A stretch of 64,000 nt of DNA from Candidatus Pseudomonas phytovorans (GCA_029202525.1 CP119325.1:881001-945000); one strand, 5' to 3'; counted from the first letter of the stretch, positions 1 to 9,677 are shown. Program-made: numbers and translations. The notes: generated by a model not told the origin, from the sequence alone.

Positions 1-652
1 TACCGAGGTCTTGCAGCAGGCTGTTGCCGGCCAGTTCCTGGCGGCGCAGCAGGGTCAGCGCATTGAGCGAGGCCAGCTCGGCGTTCAGCTGGTTGCGCTG
101 GTCGGCGTTGATGGATTTACCGCCGTCCTTGCCGGTTTTAAGGATGTTGTTGATCTGCTGGGTGCGTGCCTGGCTGTTGCTGATCTCGGCTTGTGCGCGC
201 TCCGGGCGGGTTTGCGAATTGATGATCAGGCTGTTGGCTTCGGACAACGCCTTCTGCAGCTCACCCTGTTGGGTGTTGCGTTCGCTGAGCATCTGCTCGA
301 GCTGCGGCACGCTGAGGGTGGCGTAGCGCTGGGCCACGGGCTGTGCCTTGCTTTCGTTGAGCCTGGCGAGCTCTTTCTGGCTGTCGCTGGTTTCTTTCGG
401 GGCGCTGGTCAGTTGTTGCTTGAGTGCGGCCAGCTTCTTCTCGTTGTCTTCCTTGCTGGCCAGCAGGCTCAAGGTTTGTTCGAGCACCTGCTGCAGCGCC
501 TTCTGGTCGGCTTCAGGCAGCTTGCGCTCAGCGATCTTGTCGAGGCTGTTCTGGATGCTGGCGGTGGTCGGAGCCTCTGCGGCGGTAGCGGCAAAGGAAA
601 GGGACAGGCACAGCCCGAACAGGGCTGTGCGAAGGTACACGCGCAGGGACAT
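1..652 (-). CDS. mscK: MscK/KefA-type mechanosensitive channel, N-terminal part (runs off the window)
   Basis: Only about the first 217 residues are present; the 3' part lies before base 1. The protein starts MSLRVYLRTALFGLCLSLSF and has a cleavable signal peptide ending near ATAAEA (residue 26). A long glutamine-, leucine- and glutamate-rich coiled-coil stretch follows. That is the layout of the periplasmic N-terminal domain of large MscS-family channels (KefA/MscK, about 1,100 residues), which open under membrane tension and release potassium and other solutes after osmotic downshock. The pore domain is not visible, so the subfamily call rests on the N-terminus and on the neighbour. It lies 35 bp downstream of nhaP2 on the same strand, and a second ion-homeostasis gene fits an operon. 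No clear Shine-Dalgarno is seen before the ATG. A different MscS-family paralogue remains possible. Confidence 0.7.
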   Translation of the reverse strand, partial: MSLRVYLRTALFGLCLSLSFAATAAEAPTTASIQNSLDKIAERKLPEADQKALQQVLEQTLSLLASKEDNEKKLAALKQQLTSAPKETSDSQKELARLNESKAQPVAQRYATLSVPQLEQMLSERNTQQGELQKALSEANSLIINSQTRPERAQAEISNSQARTQQINNILKTGKDGGKSINADQRNQLNAELASLNALTLLRRQELAGNSLLQDLG

Positions 653-687
653 AGGCAGACTACTTGTGGATCCGGCAGAAACGAAGT

Positions 688-2430
<1,743 letters not shown>

Positions 2431-2538
2431 AGGCAGGTACTCCGGTATAGCGCAGGGAAGAAGACTTGGACTGGCAAGTCGCGTGCCAATCGATTCTAAC
2501 CTGATGAATTGGCAGCATGTAAAGCGTTTCTGCATATG

Positions 2539-2567
2539 AAAAAAAGGCACCGGGATCGGTGCCTTTT
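2539..2567 (-). terminator. Rho-independent terminator after the DAHP synthase gene
   Basis: A 7-bp GC-rich stem (GGCACCG / CGGTGCC, 2546-2552 and 2557-2563) with a 4-nt loop is followed on the minus strand by seven T residues. It lies 48 bp past the stop of the DAHP synthase gene and before nhaP2, so it should end the long biosynthetic transcript and insulate nhaP2. Confidence 0.75.
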
Positions 2568-2614
2568 CAAGGCCGATGCTTCTCGCCGCACCTGGCTTCA
2601 AGGTGACCCCGGCT

Positions 2615-3679
2615 TCAGGCCAGGTCAGCAGCGCGGCGTAACAGCGCGCTGGTCTCGTCCCAGCCGAGGCAGCCGTCGGTGATGGACACGCCATAACGCA
2701 AGTGCATCGACAGGTCCTGTCGGCCGGGGTTGAGGTTACTCTCCAGCATGATGCCGAACAGGTCGCGATTGCCCGCACTGCGCTGTGCGAGTACATCCTC
2801 CAATACCTGCGGTTGACGGGCATAGTCCTTGCCACTGTTGGCATGGCTGCAATCCACCAGCAGGCGCGGGGCAACCCCGGCGGCCATCAGCTGGGTGCGC
2901 GCCTGGGCAACCGCTTCGGCGTGGTGATTGGGGCCGTTGCGCCCACCGCGCAACACCAGGTGACCATCGCTGTTGCCGGCGCTGCTGATCAACGCCGGGC
3001 GGCCATTCAGGTCGATGCCGAAGTAGCGGTGCGGATGGGCGGCGCTACAAATGGCGTCGCAGGCGACGCCCAGGCTGCCATCGGTGCCGTTCTTGAACCC
3101 TGCGGGGACGTCGAGGCTGCTGACCAGCTCGCGGTGAATCTGTGATTCGCAGGTTCTGGCGCCGATTGCAACCCAGCTCAGCAGGTCACTGAAGTAGTGT
3201 GCGGCCATGGGTTGAAGCATTTCACTGGCCAGTGGCAGGCCAAGCCCTGCCAGTTCGAGCATCAGCGACCTCGACAGCTGCAGGCCGGCCTGCATATCGT
3301 CGCTGCCATTGAGGTCGGGGTCGTACATCAGGCCTTTCCAGCCGACGGTGGTACGTGGCTTTTCCACGTAGGCGCGCATGACGATCAGCAGGCGGTCACG
3401 CAGCTCGTCGGCAAGGTCGGCCAGCCTGCCGCCATATTCTACTGCGGCCTGGCCGTGGTGCAGTGAGCAGGGGCCGACTATCACCAGCAGGCGTGGGTCG
3501 CGACCATGGATGATCTCCCGAACTTGCTGGCGGTGCCGGCAAATCTGTTGGGCCAGCTGTTCGTGCAGTGGCAAGGCTGATCGCAGCGTCTGGGCGCTGG
3601 GCAGTGTCTGGAAGACGGCGTCCAGGGTTGTGGCCGGCGAAACATGGGGGGGCGAACGCAAAGGGGCAATGGTGTTCAT
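2615..3679 (-). CDS. 3-deoxy-7-phosphoheptulonate (DAHP) synthase, class I, in the obafluorin-type cluster
   Basis: DAHP synthase condenses phosphoenolpyruvate and erythrose 4-phosphate, the first committed step of the shikimate pathway. The 354-residue product has the AroF/G/H signatures: LLVIVGPCSLH near residue 67, RAYVEKPRTTVGWKG, CESQIHRELVSSLDVPAGFKNGTDG, DCSHANSGKDY, and the C-terminal GVSITDGCLGWDET. I chose the ATG of MNTIAPLR because AGGA lies 8 nt upstream; the in-frame ATG three codons earlier has no ribosome site. It is the last gene of the cluster. Obafluorin draws twice on chorismate, so an extra DAHP synthase probably raises or uncouples precursor supply. Feedback sensitivity cannot be judged from the sequence alone. 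Confidence 0.88.
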   Translation of the reverse strand: MNTIAPLRSPPHVSPATTLDAVFQTLPSAQTLRSALPLHEQLAQQICRHRQQVREIIHGRDPRLLVIVGPCSLHHGQAAVEYGGRLADLADELRDRLLIVMRAYVEKPRTTVGWKGLMYDPDLNGSDDMQAGLQLSRSLMLELAGLGLPLASEMLQPMAAHYFSDLLSWVAIGARTCESQIHRELVSSLDVPAGFKNGTDGSLGVACDAICSAAHPHRYFGIDLNGRPALISSAGNSDGHLVLRGGRNGPNHHAEAVAQARTQLMAAGVAPRLLVDCSHANSGKDYARQPQVLEDVLAQRSAGNRDLFGIMLESNLNPGRQDLSMHLRYGVSITDGCLGWDETSALLRRAADLA

Positions 3680-3779
3680 GTCTGACATCCTGGTTGTCGT
3701 TCTGGGAAACAGGCACAGCCAAGCCGCGCGTTCGTGGCTGCGATGCAAGGAGTGCGAGGGTGTCGAGGGGCTGGCTGCG

Positions 3780-3803
3780 TTAATCGGGTGGGGCTTTGAG
3801 CAT
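3780..3803 (-). CDS. Possible 7-codon leader ORF before the DAHP synthase gene
   Basis: The ORF MLKAPPD-stop has AGGAG 7 nt before its ATG and lies about 100 nt upstream of the DAHP synthase start. It holds no run of aromatic codons, so it is not a classical trp- or phe-type attenuator peptide. It may be chance. Confidence 0.2.
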   Translation of the reverse strand: MLKAPPD

Positions 3804-3855
3804 CACGAACTCCTGTGTTCGGCGTCCATTCCAGAGCAGGTCATGCCTGGGTTGG

Positions 3856-3885
3856 CCACGGGCTCGGTACATCCTGAGCCCGTGG
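3856..3885 (-). other. Perfect 10-bp inverted repeat just after the ObaO/ThrRS stop codon
   Basis: CCACGGGCTC and GAGCCCGTGG flank a 10-nt loop, 10-40 nt past the ThrRS stop. No T-run follows on the minus strand, so it is not a standard terminator. It could stabilise or process the mRNA between the ThrRS and DAHP synthase genes. Confidence 0.5.
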
Positions 3886-3894
3886 CGGGCAGGG

Positions 3895-5805
3895 TCAATT
3901 CACCTGGCTGTCCCTGGCCAGCAGGGCGACAAAGTCGTCAACGCTGAGTGTGCCGAGGTCGTCGCCGGCACGGCTGCGAACGGCAAGGGTGCCGCTGTCC
4001 TTCTCGCGGTCACCGATCACCAGCAGATACGGCACACGTTGCAGCGTGCTTTCGCGGATCTTGTAGCCGATTTTCTCGTTGCGCAGGTCCGCCTCGACCC
4101 GCAGCCCGCGATCGTGCAATTGCTGTCGTACCTGGTCGGCATACGCGTTCTGTGCCTCGGTCACGGTCAGGAGCACGGCCTGGACCGGCGCCAGCCAGGT
4201 TGGGAAGACGCCGGCGTGATGCTCGATCAGGATGCCGATGAAGCGCTCAAGCGAGCCGACGATTGCCCGATGCAGCATGACCGGGCGACGGCGCTGCGAG
4301 TGTTCGTCGACGTACTCGGCACCCAGACGATCGGGCATGTGGTAGTCGACCTGGATGGTGCCGACCTGCCATTCACGGCCGATGGCATCGCGCAGGTGGT
4401 ACTCGATCTTCGGGCTGTAGAAGGCACCTTCCCCAGGTAGCTCTTCCCAGCTCACTCCGCAAGCCGTCAGCGCCGAGCGCAGCTGGTTTTCGGCCTTGTC
4501 CCAGACTTCGTCGCTGCCCAGGCGCTTGCCGGGTTCAGGGCGCAGGGCGAGCTTCACCGCTACTTCCTCGAAACCAAAGGCTTTGTAAACTTTCTGTGCC
4601 TGTTGGTGGAAGGTGCGGATTTCCGCTTCGATCTGCTGTTCTGTGCAGAAAATATGCCCATCGTCCTGGGTGAAGGCACGCACGCGCATGATGCCATGCA
4701 AGGCCCCCGACGGTTCGTTGCGGTGGCAACCACCGAACTCGCCGTAGCGGATCGGCAGCTCGCGGTGGCTGCGCAAGCCGAACTTGAAAATCTGGATGTG
4801 GCCTGGGCAGTTCATGGGCTTGAGCGCGTACTGACGGTTTTCCGACTCGGTGACGAACATGTTCTCCTTGTAGTTGTCCCAGTGCCCCGACCGGCGCCAC
4901 AGTGAGCTGTCCACCACCTGCGGAGAGCGCACTTCCTGGTAACCGCTGTCGCGGTACACCTTGCGCATGTACTGCTCGACCGTCTGCCAGATTGCCCAGC
5001 CCTTGGGGTGCCAGAACACCATGCCGGGCGCCTCTTCCTGTTGATGGAACAGGTCGTACTGCTTGGCCAGCTTGCGGTGGTCGCGCTTCTCGGCTTCTTC
5101 CAGCTGCGACAGGTAGGCCTTGAGCTGCTTGTCGTTCAGCCAGGCGGTGCCGTAGATGCGGCTGAGCATGGCGTTGCTGGAATCACCGCGCCAGTAGGCA
5201 CCGGCCACCTTCATCAACTTGAATGCCCCGAGCTTGCCGGTATCGGGAACGTGAGGCCCGCGGCACAAGTCGGTGAACTCGCCTTGTTGGTACACCGAGA
5301 GGGTTTCGCCGGCCGGGATGTCCTCGATGATCTTCACCTTGTACGACTCGCCCAGGGTGGTGAACAGGTCGATGGCCTGCTCGCGCGGCAGCTCCCGGCG
5401 TTTAATTGCCAGGCCACTGTCGACGATGCGGTGCATCTCGGCTTCGATCAGCGGCAGGTCATCCAGGTTGAAGGGGCGTTCGGCCACGAAGTCGTAGTAG
5501 AAGCCGTTGTCGATCACCGGACCGATCGTGACCTGGGTGCCTGGGTACAGGCGCTGCACGGCTTGTGCCATCAGGTGTGCGGTGGAGTGGCGGACGAGGG
5601 CAAGGGCGTCCTCGCTTTTGCTTGTGACGATCTCGACCGTGCTATTGCCCGTCAGCATGTGCGAGGCGTCGACCAGACGCCCGTCGACCTTGGCCGCGAG
5701 TGTCGCGGCCGCCAGGCCACTGCCGATGGACATTGCCAGTTGCTGGACGTTGAGCGGCTCCGGGAATTCCTTGCGACTGCCATCCGGTAGAGCGATAGAG
5801 ATCAT
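3895..5805 (-). CDS. obaO: Second threonyl-tRNA synthetase, predicted obafluorin immunity protein (ObaO-type)
   Basis: Charges tRNA-Thr. The 636-residue product has the full ThrRS layout: TGS domain, editing domain (HSTAHL at 73-78, DLCRGPHVPDTG near 180), class II core with zinc ligands C333, H384 and H512, and an anticodon-binding C-terminus. It is unlikely to be the housekeeping thrS, which in pseudomonads is followed by infC-rpmI-rplT; here it lies between isochorismate synthase and DAHP synthase genes. Obafluorin inhibits ThrRS, and its known cluster encodes a resistant copy, ObaO. The E. coli target tyrosine (Y462) is retained as Y463, but the next residue is Ser instead of Gly and the residue matching L489 is Met (M490), both beside the drug site. 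The start at MISIALPDG matches the family N-terminus; an in-frame ATG 15 nt upstream (MGNKN) is the alternative. Neither has a good Shine-Dalgarno. Confidence 0.9.
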   Translation of the reverse strand: MISIALPDGSRKEFPEPLNVQQLAMSIGSGLAAATLAAKVDGRLVDASHMLTGNSTVEIVTSKSEDALALVRHSTAHLMAQAVQRLYPGTQVTIGPVIDNGFYYDFVAERPFNLDDLPLIEAEMHRIVDSGLAIKRRELPREQAIDLFTTLGESYKVKIIEDIPAGETLSVYQQGEFTDLCRGPHVPDTGKLGAFKLMKVAGAYWRGDSSNAMLSRIYGTAWLNDKQLKAYLSQLEEAEKRDHRKLAKQYDLFHQQEEAPGMVFWHPKGWAIWQTVEQYMRKVYRDSGYQEVRSPQVVDSSLWRRSGHWDNYKENMFVTESENRQYALKPMNCPGHIQIFKFGLRSHRELPIRYGEFGGCHRNEPSGALHGIMRVRAFTQDDGHIFCTEQQIEAEIRTFHQQAQKVYKAFGFEEVAVKLALRPEPGKRLGSDEVWDKAENQLRSALTACGVSWEELPGEGAFYSPKIEYHLRDAIGREWQVGTIQVDYHMPDRLGAEYVDEHSQRRRPVMLHRAIVGSLERFIGILIEHHAGVFPTWLAPVQAVLLTVTEAQNAYADQVRQQLHDRGLRVEADLRNEKIGYKIRESTLQRVPYLLVIGDREKDSGTLAVRSRAGDDLGTLSVDDFVALLARDSQVN

Positions 5806-5833
5806 GTTTTTGTTGCCCATATAGTTTGACGTT

Positions 5834-5884
5834 GGCGCGAAGGCGCCGGTGTTGAGAGCCTTGCGCGATCCTGTGCAAGGCTCT
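5834..5884 (-). promoter_or_regulatory. Two hairpins in the leader of the ThrRS immunity gene
   Basis: In the 88 bp between the isochorismate synthase stop and the ThrRS start, a perfect 10-bp stem (AGAGCCTTGC / GCAAGGCTCT, 5855-5864 and 5875-5884) and a shorter GGCGC/GCGCC stem (5834-5847) precede a start that lacks a Shine-Dalgarno. E. coli ThrRS represses its own mRNA by binding leader stem-loops, so structure here may serve similar control. That is inference. Confidence 0.35.
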
Positions 5885-5893
5885 GAAACGTTA

Positions 5894-7303
5894 TCACCCT
5901 TCATATGACCAAGGGCCATTTTGCAGATAGGGTTTCATCTTGTTGCTGGTCTCCAGCCACTCGCGGTACGGGTCGCTGGCTTTGACGATGCCGCTGCCGG
6001 CAAAAATGTGCACATGCGCAGCTGTCACCTTGGCGGTCCTGATGGCCAGGGCGAAGTTGCACCGGCCCTCCAGGGTGAGGTAGCCCAGGCCACCGGTGAA
6101 GAACTCCCGGTCGATGTACTCGAAGCGACGGATACGTTCGCCGCTCACATTCAGGGGCTTGCCCCAGATAGTCGCCGGTGGATAGACGGCGGCCAGGGCG
6201 TCGAACACGTTGGCCCCGGTCGCCAGTTCGCCTTCTATGCGGCTTTTGAGGTGCTGCACGTAGCCGAGGTCGATGACATTCCTGGATTCGCACATGTCCA
6301 GTGAGCCCGGCTGGCACACTTGCTGGAGTTGTTCGAGAAACAGCTGGGCGGCGGTTTCGTGCTCTTCCAGCTCTTTGTTGTCCGATAGCAATTCCTGGCG
6401 GTAGCGGTCGCGCTTGAACGCTTCATTGGAGCCCTTCCGGGTTCCGGCGAGAGGTTCGACGACCACTTTCCTGCCATCGGTGCGAATCAGGGTTTCCGGC
6501 GAAATACCGATCCAGGCGGGCCCCTGGTCCCAGCAGAACAGGTACTCGTAGTGCGGGTTGGGCCGGGGTGCGACCTGATCAAGCAGCTGCAACGGGTCTA
6601 CTGCCTCGCTCATGCGCAAACGGACTTCGCGGCCTATCACTACCTTGTCTGCTGCGCTGACAGCCATCTCGTCGAGCAAGTCGAGCAGGTTGTCGACATA
6701 GTCGGTGCATGGCGGGATCAACTCACAGCCGCTGACCGCAGGCAATGCCGGGTAAGTGCGGGGTGCCAGTTGCGCCACGGCACGTTCCACCTGTGCGCAC
6801 AGGTCGGCATCGAAGGTTGCGCCGCAAATGCGGCCGGGCTCCACCCACAGGAACAGAGTCGGCAGTGTCATGATCAGCGGCTCGTTCAGGCGCTCGGGGT
6901 GCGTGGCACAGCGCCAGCCACCCAGCAGGGGTACGTTGCCGGGCAGGCCAGCCAAGACTGGCGAGGTGACGGCCAGGGTTTTCCAGAAGTGGGCCAAGCC
7001 CTGGAACAACTGCTCGTGAAACGACTGTTCGTTGTCCATGTGCAGGGTGTCACGGCACAGCACCCGGTCTTGGTCGAGCCAGTCGATACGAAGTGCCTGC
7101 GGGTCACGGGTGACGCACAGGCGATATTGGCTGCCGAGGCCTACCACGGAACGGTCATGCCCGTCGGTATGTTCGCTGAACACGCAACTGAACTGCCCGG
7201 CAAGCTCCGGAAAGGCACGGCGCAAGTCGGCGAGCAGCGCGGTGCCGGTGGCGTGTACGCCTAGCGCAGGCGTGGGGAGGGAAAAATCGAAGTGGCTGAT
7301 CAT
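5894..7303 (-). CDS. entC: Isochorismate synthase (EntC/MbtI-like) for 2,3-dihydroxybenzoate
   Basis: A chorismate-utilising enzyme of the TrpE/EntC superfamily, 469 residues. It should convert chorismate to isochorismate, the first step to 2,3-dihydroxybenzoate. The superfamily core shows WIGISPETLIRTDG, EPLAGTRKGS, HLKSRIEGEL, GKPLNVSGERIRRFEYIDRE and the C-terminal HIFAGSGIVKASDP..EW..TSNKM. The lysine in DKVVIGR matches the base that activates water in isochorismate and salicylate synthases, rather than the ammonia-using TrpE/PabB type. Length and C-terminus look more like salicylate synthases (MbtI/Irp9, about 430-450 residues) than E. coli EntC (391), but adjacent entA and entB favour isochorismate as the product. 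The ATG overlaps the stop of the upstream gene (ATGA at 7300-7303), and AAGGAG lies 11 nt before it. Confidence 0.82.
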   Translation of the reverse strand: MISHFDFSLPTPALGVHATGTALLADLRRAFPELAGQFSCVFSEHTDGHDRSVVGLGSQYRLCVTRDPQALRIDWLDQDRVLCRDTLHMDNEQSFHEQLFQGLAHFWKTLAVTSPVLAGLPGNVPLLGGWRCATHPERLNEPLIMTLPTLFLWVEPGRICGATFDADLCAQVERAVAQLAPRTYPALPAVSGCELIPPCTDYVDNLLDLLDEMAVSAADKVVIGREVRLRMSEAVDPLQLLDQVAPRPNPHYEYLFCWDQGPAWIGISPETLIRTDGRKVVVEPLAGTRKGSNEAFKRDRYRQELLSDNKELEEHETAAQLFLEQLQQVCQPGSLDMCESRNVIDLGYVQHLKSRIEGELATGANVFDALAAVYPPATIWGKPLNVSGERIRRFEYIDREFFTGGLGYLTLEGRCNFALAIRTAKVTAAHVHIFAGSGIVKASDPYREWLETSNKMKPYLQNGPWSYEG

Positions 7304-7989
7304 GCGCAAGATGGCTCCTTGAATGCCTGGGCCAGGTGGCTGCAAAGTTGCAGGCCCCGTTCGAAATCCGTAGGGGCAGGTGGCATGCCCGTGCTGCTGG
7401 CCGCACCCCGCAAGCGCTGCACCAGTCCGTGCGGGCGGCTGCCTGGCTGCGCTGCGCTGCGTAGGTTGTGCAGGTTTTCACGGGGGTCGAACAGCCACAG
7501 GCTGCCTGGGTGTTGCGGCGGGGTATCGCTCAACAGCAACGCCGTTGCATGGGCCTGCGCCGCCCTGGCGTCAGCGACCCGTTGGGCAATTTGTGTCGGC
7601 TCCAGCCCGTGCACCGCCAATGCCATAGGCCGCGCCGAGGTTTGTGGCCAGGCGGGTTGGAGCTGGTTATCGAGCAGGCTCAGCTGGCCTGCCGAGCCAG
7701 GCGGCGCTGCGGTGTCCACGGCCAGGTAGCTATCGCTGATGCCGCACAGGTCGCGGGCTTGGTGCGCGGTGGCATGCAAAATCGTCAACACCGGGCCGCC
7801 GATCATCCATTGCAGGTAGCGACGCAGGCGTTGGTTGGTCATGTCGAGTGCCTGGCGATCAACAGGTGCGTCGGCTGGCAGCTCGATCCACTGGATGAAG
7901 CCTTCACCACTCAGTACTTTGCCCAGCAGTTGGCACAATGGGTTGCTGTTGGGCGTGGCGCTGGAAAGGGGCGAAATATTGATGTTCAT
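7300..7989 (-). CDS. Unrecognised 229-residue protein inside the dihydroxybenzoate gene block
   Basis: I do not recognise a family. The start is placed at MNINISPLSS because GAGG lies 9 nt upstream; an in-frame ATG nearer the entA stop has no ribosome site. No signal peptide, clear membrane segment or cysteine cluster is visible. The protein is rich in Leu, Ala, Gln and Pro. Its N-terminal third looks folded (GEGFIQWIELPADAPVDRQA, then MIGGPVLTIL), and its C-terminus holds Pro- and Ser-rich linkers (GAASSTGMPPAPTDFERG). It lies between entA and entC: the entA stop is 33 bp upstream and its own stop overlaps the entC start as ATGA, so it is almost surely co-translated with the dihydroxybenzoate enzymes. 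It may act in catechol supply or handling of the product. Confidence 0.75.
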   Translation of the reverse strand: MNINISPLSSATPNSNPLCQLLGKVLSGEGFIQWIELPADAPVDRQALDMTNQRLRRYLQWMIGGPVLTILHATAHQARDLCGISDSYLAVDTAAPPGSAGQLSLLDNQLQPAWPQTSARPMALAVHGLEPTQIAQRVADARAAQAHATALLLSDTPPQHPGSLWLFDPRENLHNLRSAAQPGSRPHGLVQRLRGAASSTGMPPAPTDFERGLQLCSHLAQAFKEPSCA

Positions 7990-8022
7990 TGCCGTCTGCC
8001 TCGCAATATCCATGATGGGCAC

Positions 8023-8793
8023 TCAGCCAAAGGTGGCGCCGCCGTCCATGACCAGGTTCTGCAGGGTGATGTGGTTGGCATCATCCGAGAGCAGGAAAGC
8101 GATGCCGGCGGCGATGTCCTGAGGTTCTGCGATCTTGCCAAGCGGAATGCCGATGCGATGCAGGCCAAGGTCGCCCTGGACCATGCGCCGGTCCAGGCTT
8201 TCATCGTCGCCGGCCAGTTGGTGCAGCATCGGAGTACGGGTGGAGCCCGGTGATACCACATTGCAGCGCACCCCCTGTTGGCCAAGCTCCAGTCCCATGC
8301 AGCGGGTGAGCATGGCCACAGCGGCTTTCGAGGCGCAGTAACCGCTCAGGTTTACCCGCGGCGTTGTGGCGGCATTGGATGCAACACTGACGATTGCACC
8401 CCGGCGCCTCGCCAGCATGCAGCGGGCCACAGCCTGGGACACATGGAAGGTACCGTGCACGTTTATCTCGAACAGCCGCAGCCAGGCTTGCGCGGACAGC
8501 TGCTCGAAGGGAGCCGATTCCATGACGCCGGCGGCGTTGACCAGGCCGTCGAGCGGATAGTGTTCGTCGATGCGCTCGACCAGGCTTGTAATCTGCTCCC
8601 GGTCGGTGATGTCGGCGGCATGCAGCTTGACGTTGTCCGAGCGCAGGCGTTCGGCGAGCGCCTCAAGGCCGGAGCTGTCGCAGTCCAGGGCAATCACCGT
8701 GGCGCCTTCGGCCAGCAGGCGCTCGGCCAGTGCGGCACCAATGCCGCGCGCCGCACCGGTTATCAGGACCGATTTGCCGATGAAGCGCTTCAT
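8023..8793 (-). CDS. entA: 2,3-dihydro-2,3-dihydroxybenzoate dehydrogenase (EntA)
   Basis: A cytoplasmic NAD-dependent short-chain dehydrogenase of 256 residues that oxidises 2,3-dihydro-2,3-dihydroxybenzoate to 2,3-dihydroxybenzoate. Visible features are the Rossmann glycine motif TGAARGIG near residue 12, NAAGV near 85, the catalytic serine in SVASNAATTPR, and the YxxxK pair in GYCASKAA. Its length is near that of E. coli EntA (248). The ATG overlaps the entB stop (ATGA, 8790-8793). In enterobactin loci the same enzyme makes the siderophore catechol. Here the partner genes (transaldolase, N-oxygenase, ThrRS) indicate the catechol goes into obafluorin. Confidence 0.9.
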   Translation of the reverse strand: MKRFIGKSVLITGAARGIGAALAERLLAEGATVIALDCDSSGLEALAERLRSDNVKLHAADITDREQITSLVERIDEHYPLDGLVNAAGVMESAPFEQLSAQAWLRLFEINVHGTFHVSQAVARCMLARRRGAIVSVASNAATTPRVNLSGYCASKAAVAMLTRCMGLELGQQGVRCNVVSPGSTRTPMLHQLAGDDESLDRRMVQGDLGLHRIGIPLGKIAEPQDIAAGIAFLLSDDANHITLQNLVMDGGATFG

Positions 8794-9677
8794 GCCGCCT
8801 CTCCTGCGGGCTGGGCCTGCAGGCGCAGGTCAATCAGTTGCACCCAGGCACGAATGCTGCGGCGCTCAAGCAGTTCCAGGAACGTCACCGGCAGCCCTGC
8901 CTGTTGCCATTGTTCAAACAGCATCAAGAGGCGTACCGAATCCAGGCCCAGTTGCACCGGATCGTCCACCGCCACCACCTGTTCCACGGGCAGCGCCAGG
9001 CAGCGCGCAACATCGCCAGGCAGGTCATGGGCCACCTGTACCAGGGCGAGGGCGTCGAGCAGTTGCCGGCTCGACAGCACAACGCTCGAACAGTGCGCCA
9101 TGTGCTCCAGAGCCAGTTGGTGGCGCTCCAGGGAAAAGTCACCTAGGGCATCGGCCACCACGAATGGCTGGATGTCGGCCATGAAGGCTTCGGTGGCGGT
9201 GGTCAGGCAGCCGATATGGGCGTAGACCCCGCAGATGATCAACTGGTCGCGTCCAGCCACCTGCAGCCGTTCGAGAAAGTCGGAGCGGGCGAAGGCACTG
9301 TAGCGGTGCTTGACCAGCACCACGTCACGCTGAGGGTCGGGCGCCAGGCCTGCGACGATGCCAGGGCTGACACCGTCCTCGGCCAGCCCCGGGCCCCAGA
9401 AGTCGCACAACAGCCCCCGTGATTCGGCCTGCTGGTCACCGGGCTGGGCGGTGTAGTACACGGGGATGCCGAGGGCATGGCATGCCACGCGCAGTGACTG
9501 GATGCGCTGGACCAGGCCTTCGACGAACGCCTGCGAGGCATAGGGCTTGAGAAAATGGTTCTGCATGTCATGAATCAGCAGCGCCGCCCGCTCGGGCGCA
9601 GGCGTCCAGGGCAGGGCTGGCCGGTTCAGCGTGACGTGGCTGGGGATCGGGTAATGCTGGATCTGTGGAATTGCCAT
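8790..9677 (-). CDS. entB: Isochorismatase with C-terminal aryl carrier protein (EntB)
   Basis: A bifunctional 295-residue protein (E. coli EntB has 285). The N-terminal isochorismatase domain hydrolyses isochorismate to 2,3-dihydro-2,3-dihydroxybenzoate and pyruvate; it shows AALLIHDMQNHF near residue 34, YYTAQPGDQ, GLLCDFWGPG, VLVKHRYSAF and GVYAHIGCLTTA. The last 75 residues form an aryl carrier domain with the phosphopantetheine motif QLGLDSVRLL (Ser near 259). The carrier would be loaded with 2,3-dihydroxybenzoate by the C-terminal adenylation domain of the neighbouring NRPS and then feed the NRPS condensation domain. The gene starts 30 bp after the NRPS stop and its stop overlaps entA. 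Confidence 0.93.
   Translation of the reverse strand: MAIPQIQHYPIPSHVTLNRPALPWTPAPERAALLIHDMQNHFLKPYASQAFVEGLVQRIQSLRVACHALGIPVYYTAQPGDQQAESRGLLCDFWGPGLAEDGVSPGIVAGLAPDPQRDVVLVKHRYSAFARSDFLERLQVAGRDQLIICGVYAHIGCLTTATEAFMADIQPFVVADALGDFSLERHQLALEHMAHCSSVVLSSRQLLDALALVQVAHDLPGDVARCLALPVEQVVAVDDPVQLGLDSVRLLMLFEQWQQAGLPVTFLELLERRSIRAWVQLIDLRLQAQPAGEAA

Noticed and set aside
3780..3803. Aromatic attenuator leader peptide for the DAHP synthase
   Set aside because: The peptide MLKAPPD has no Phe, Tyr or Trp codons; kept only as a low-confidence ORF.
3895..5805. Housekeeping thrS
   Set aside because: The gene is not followed by infC-rpmI-rplT and sits inside a biosynthetic operon.
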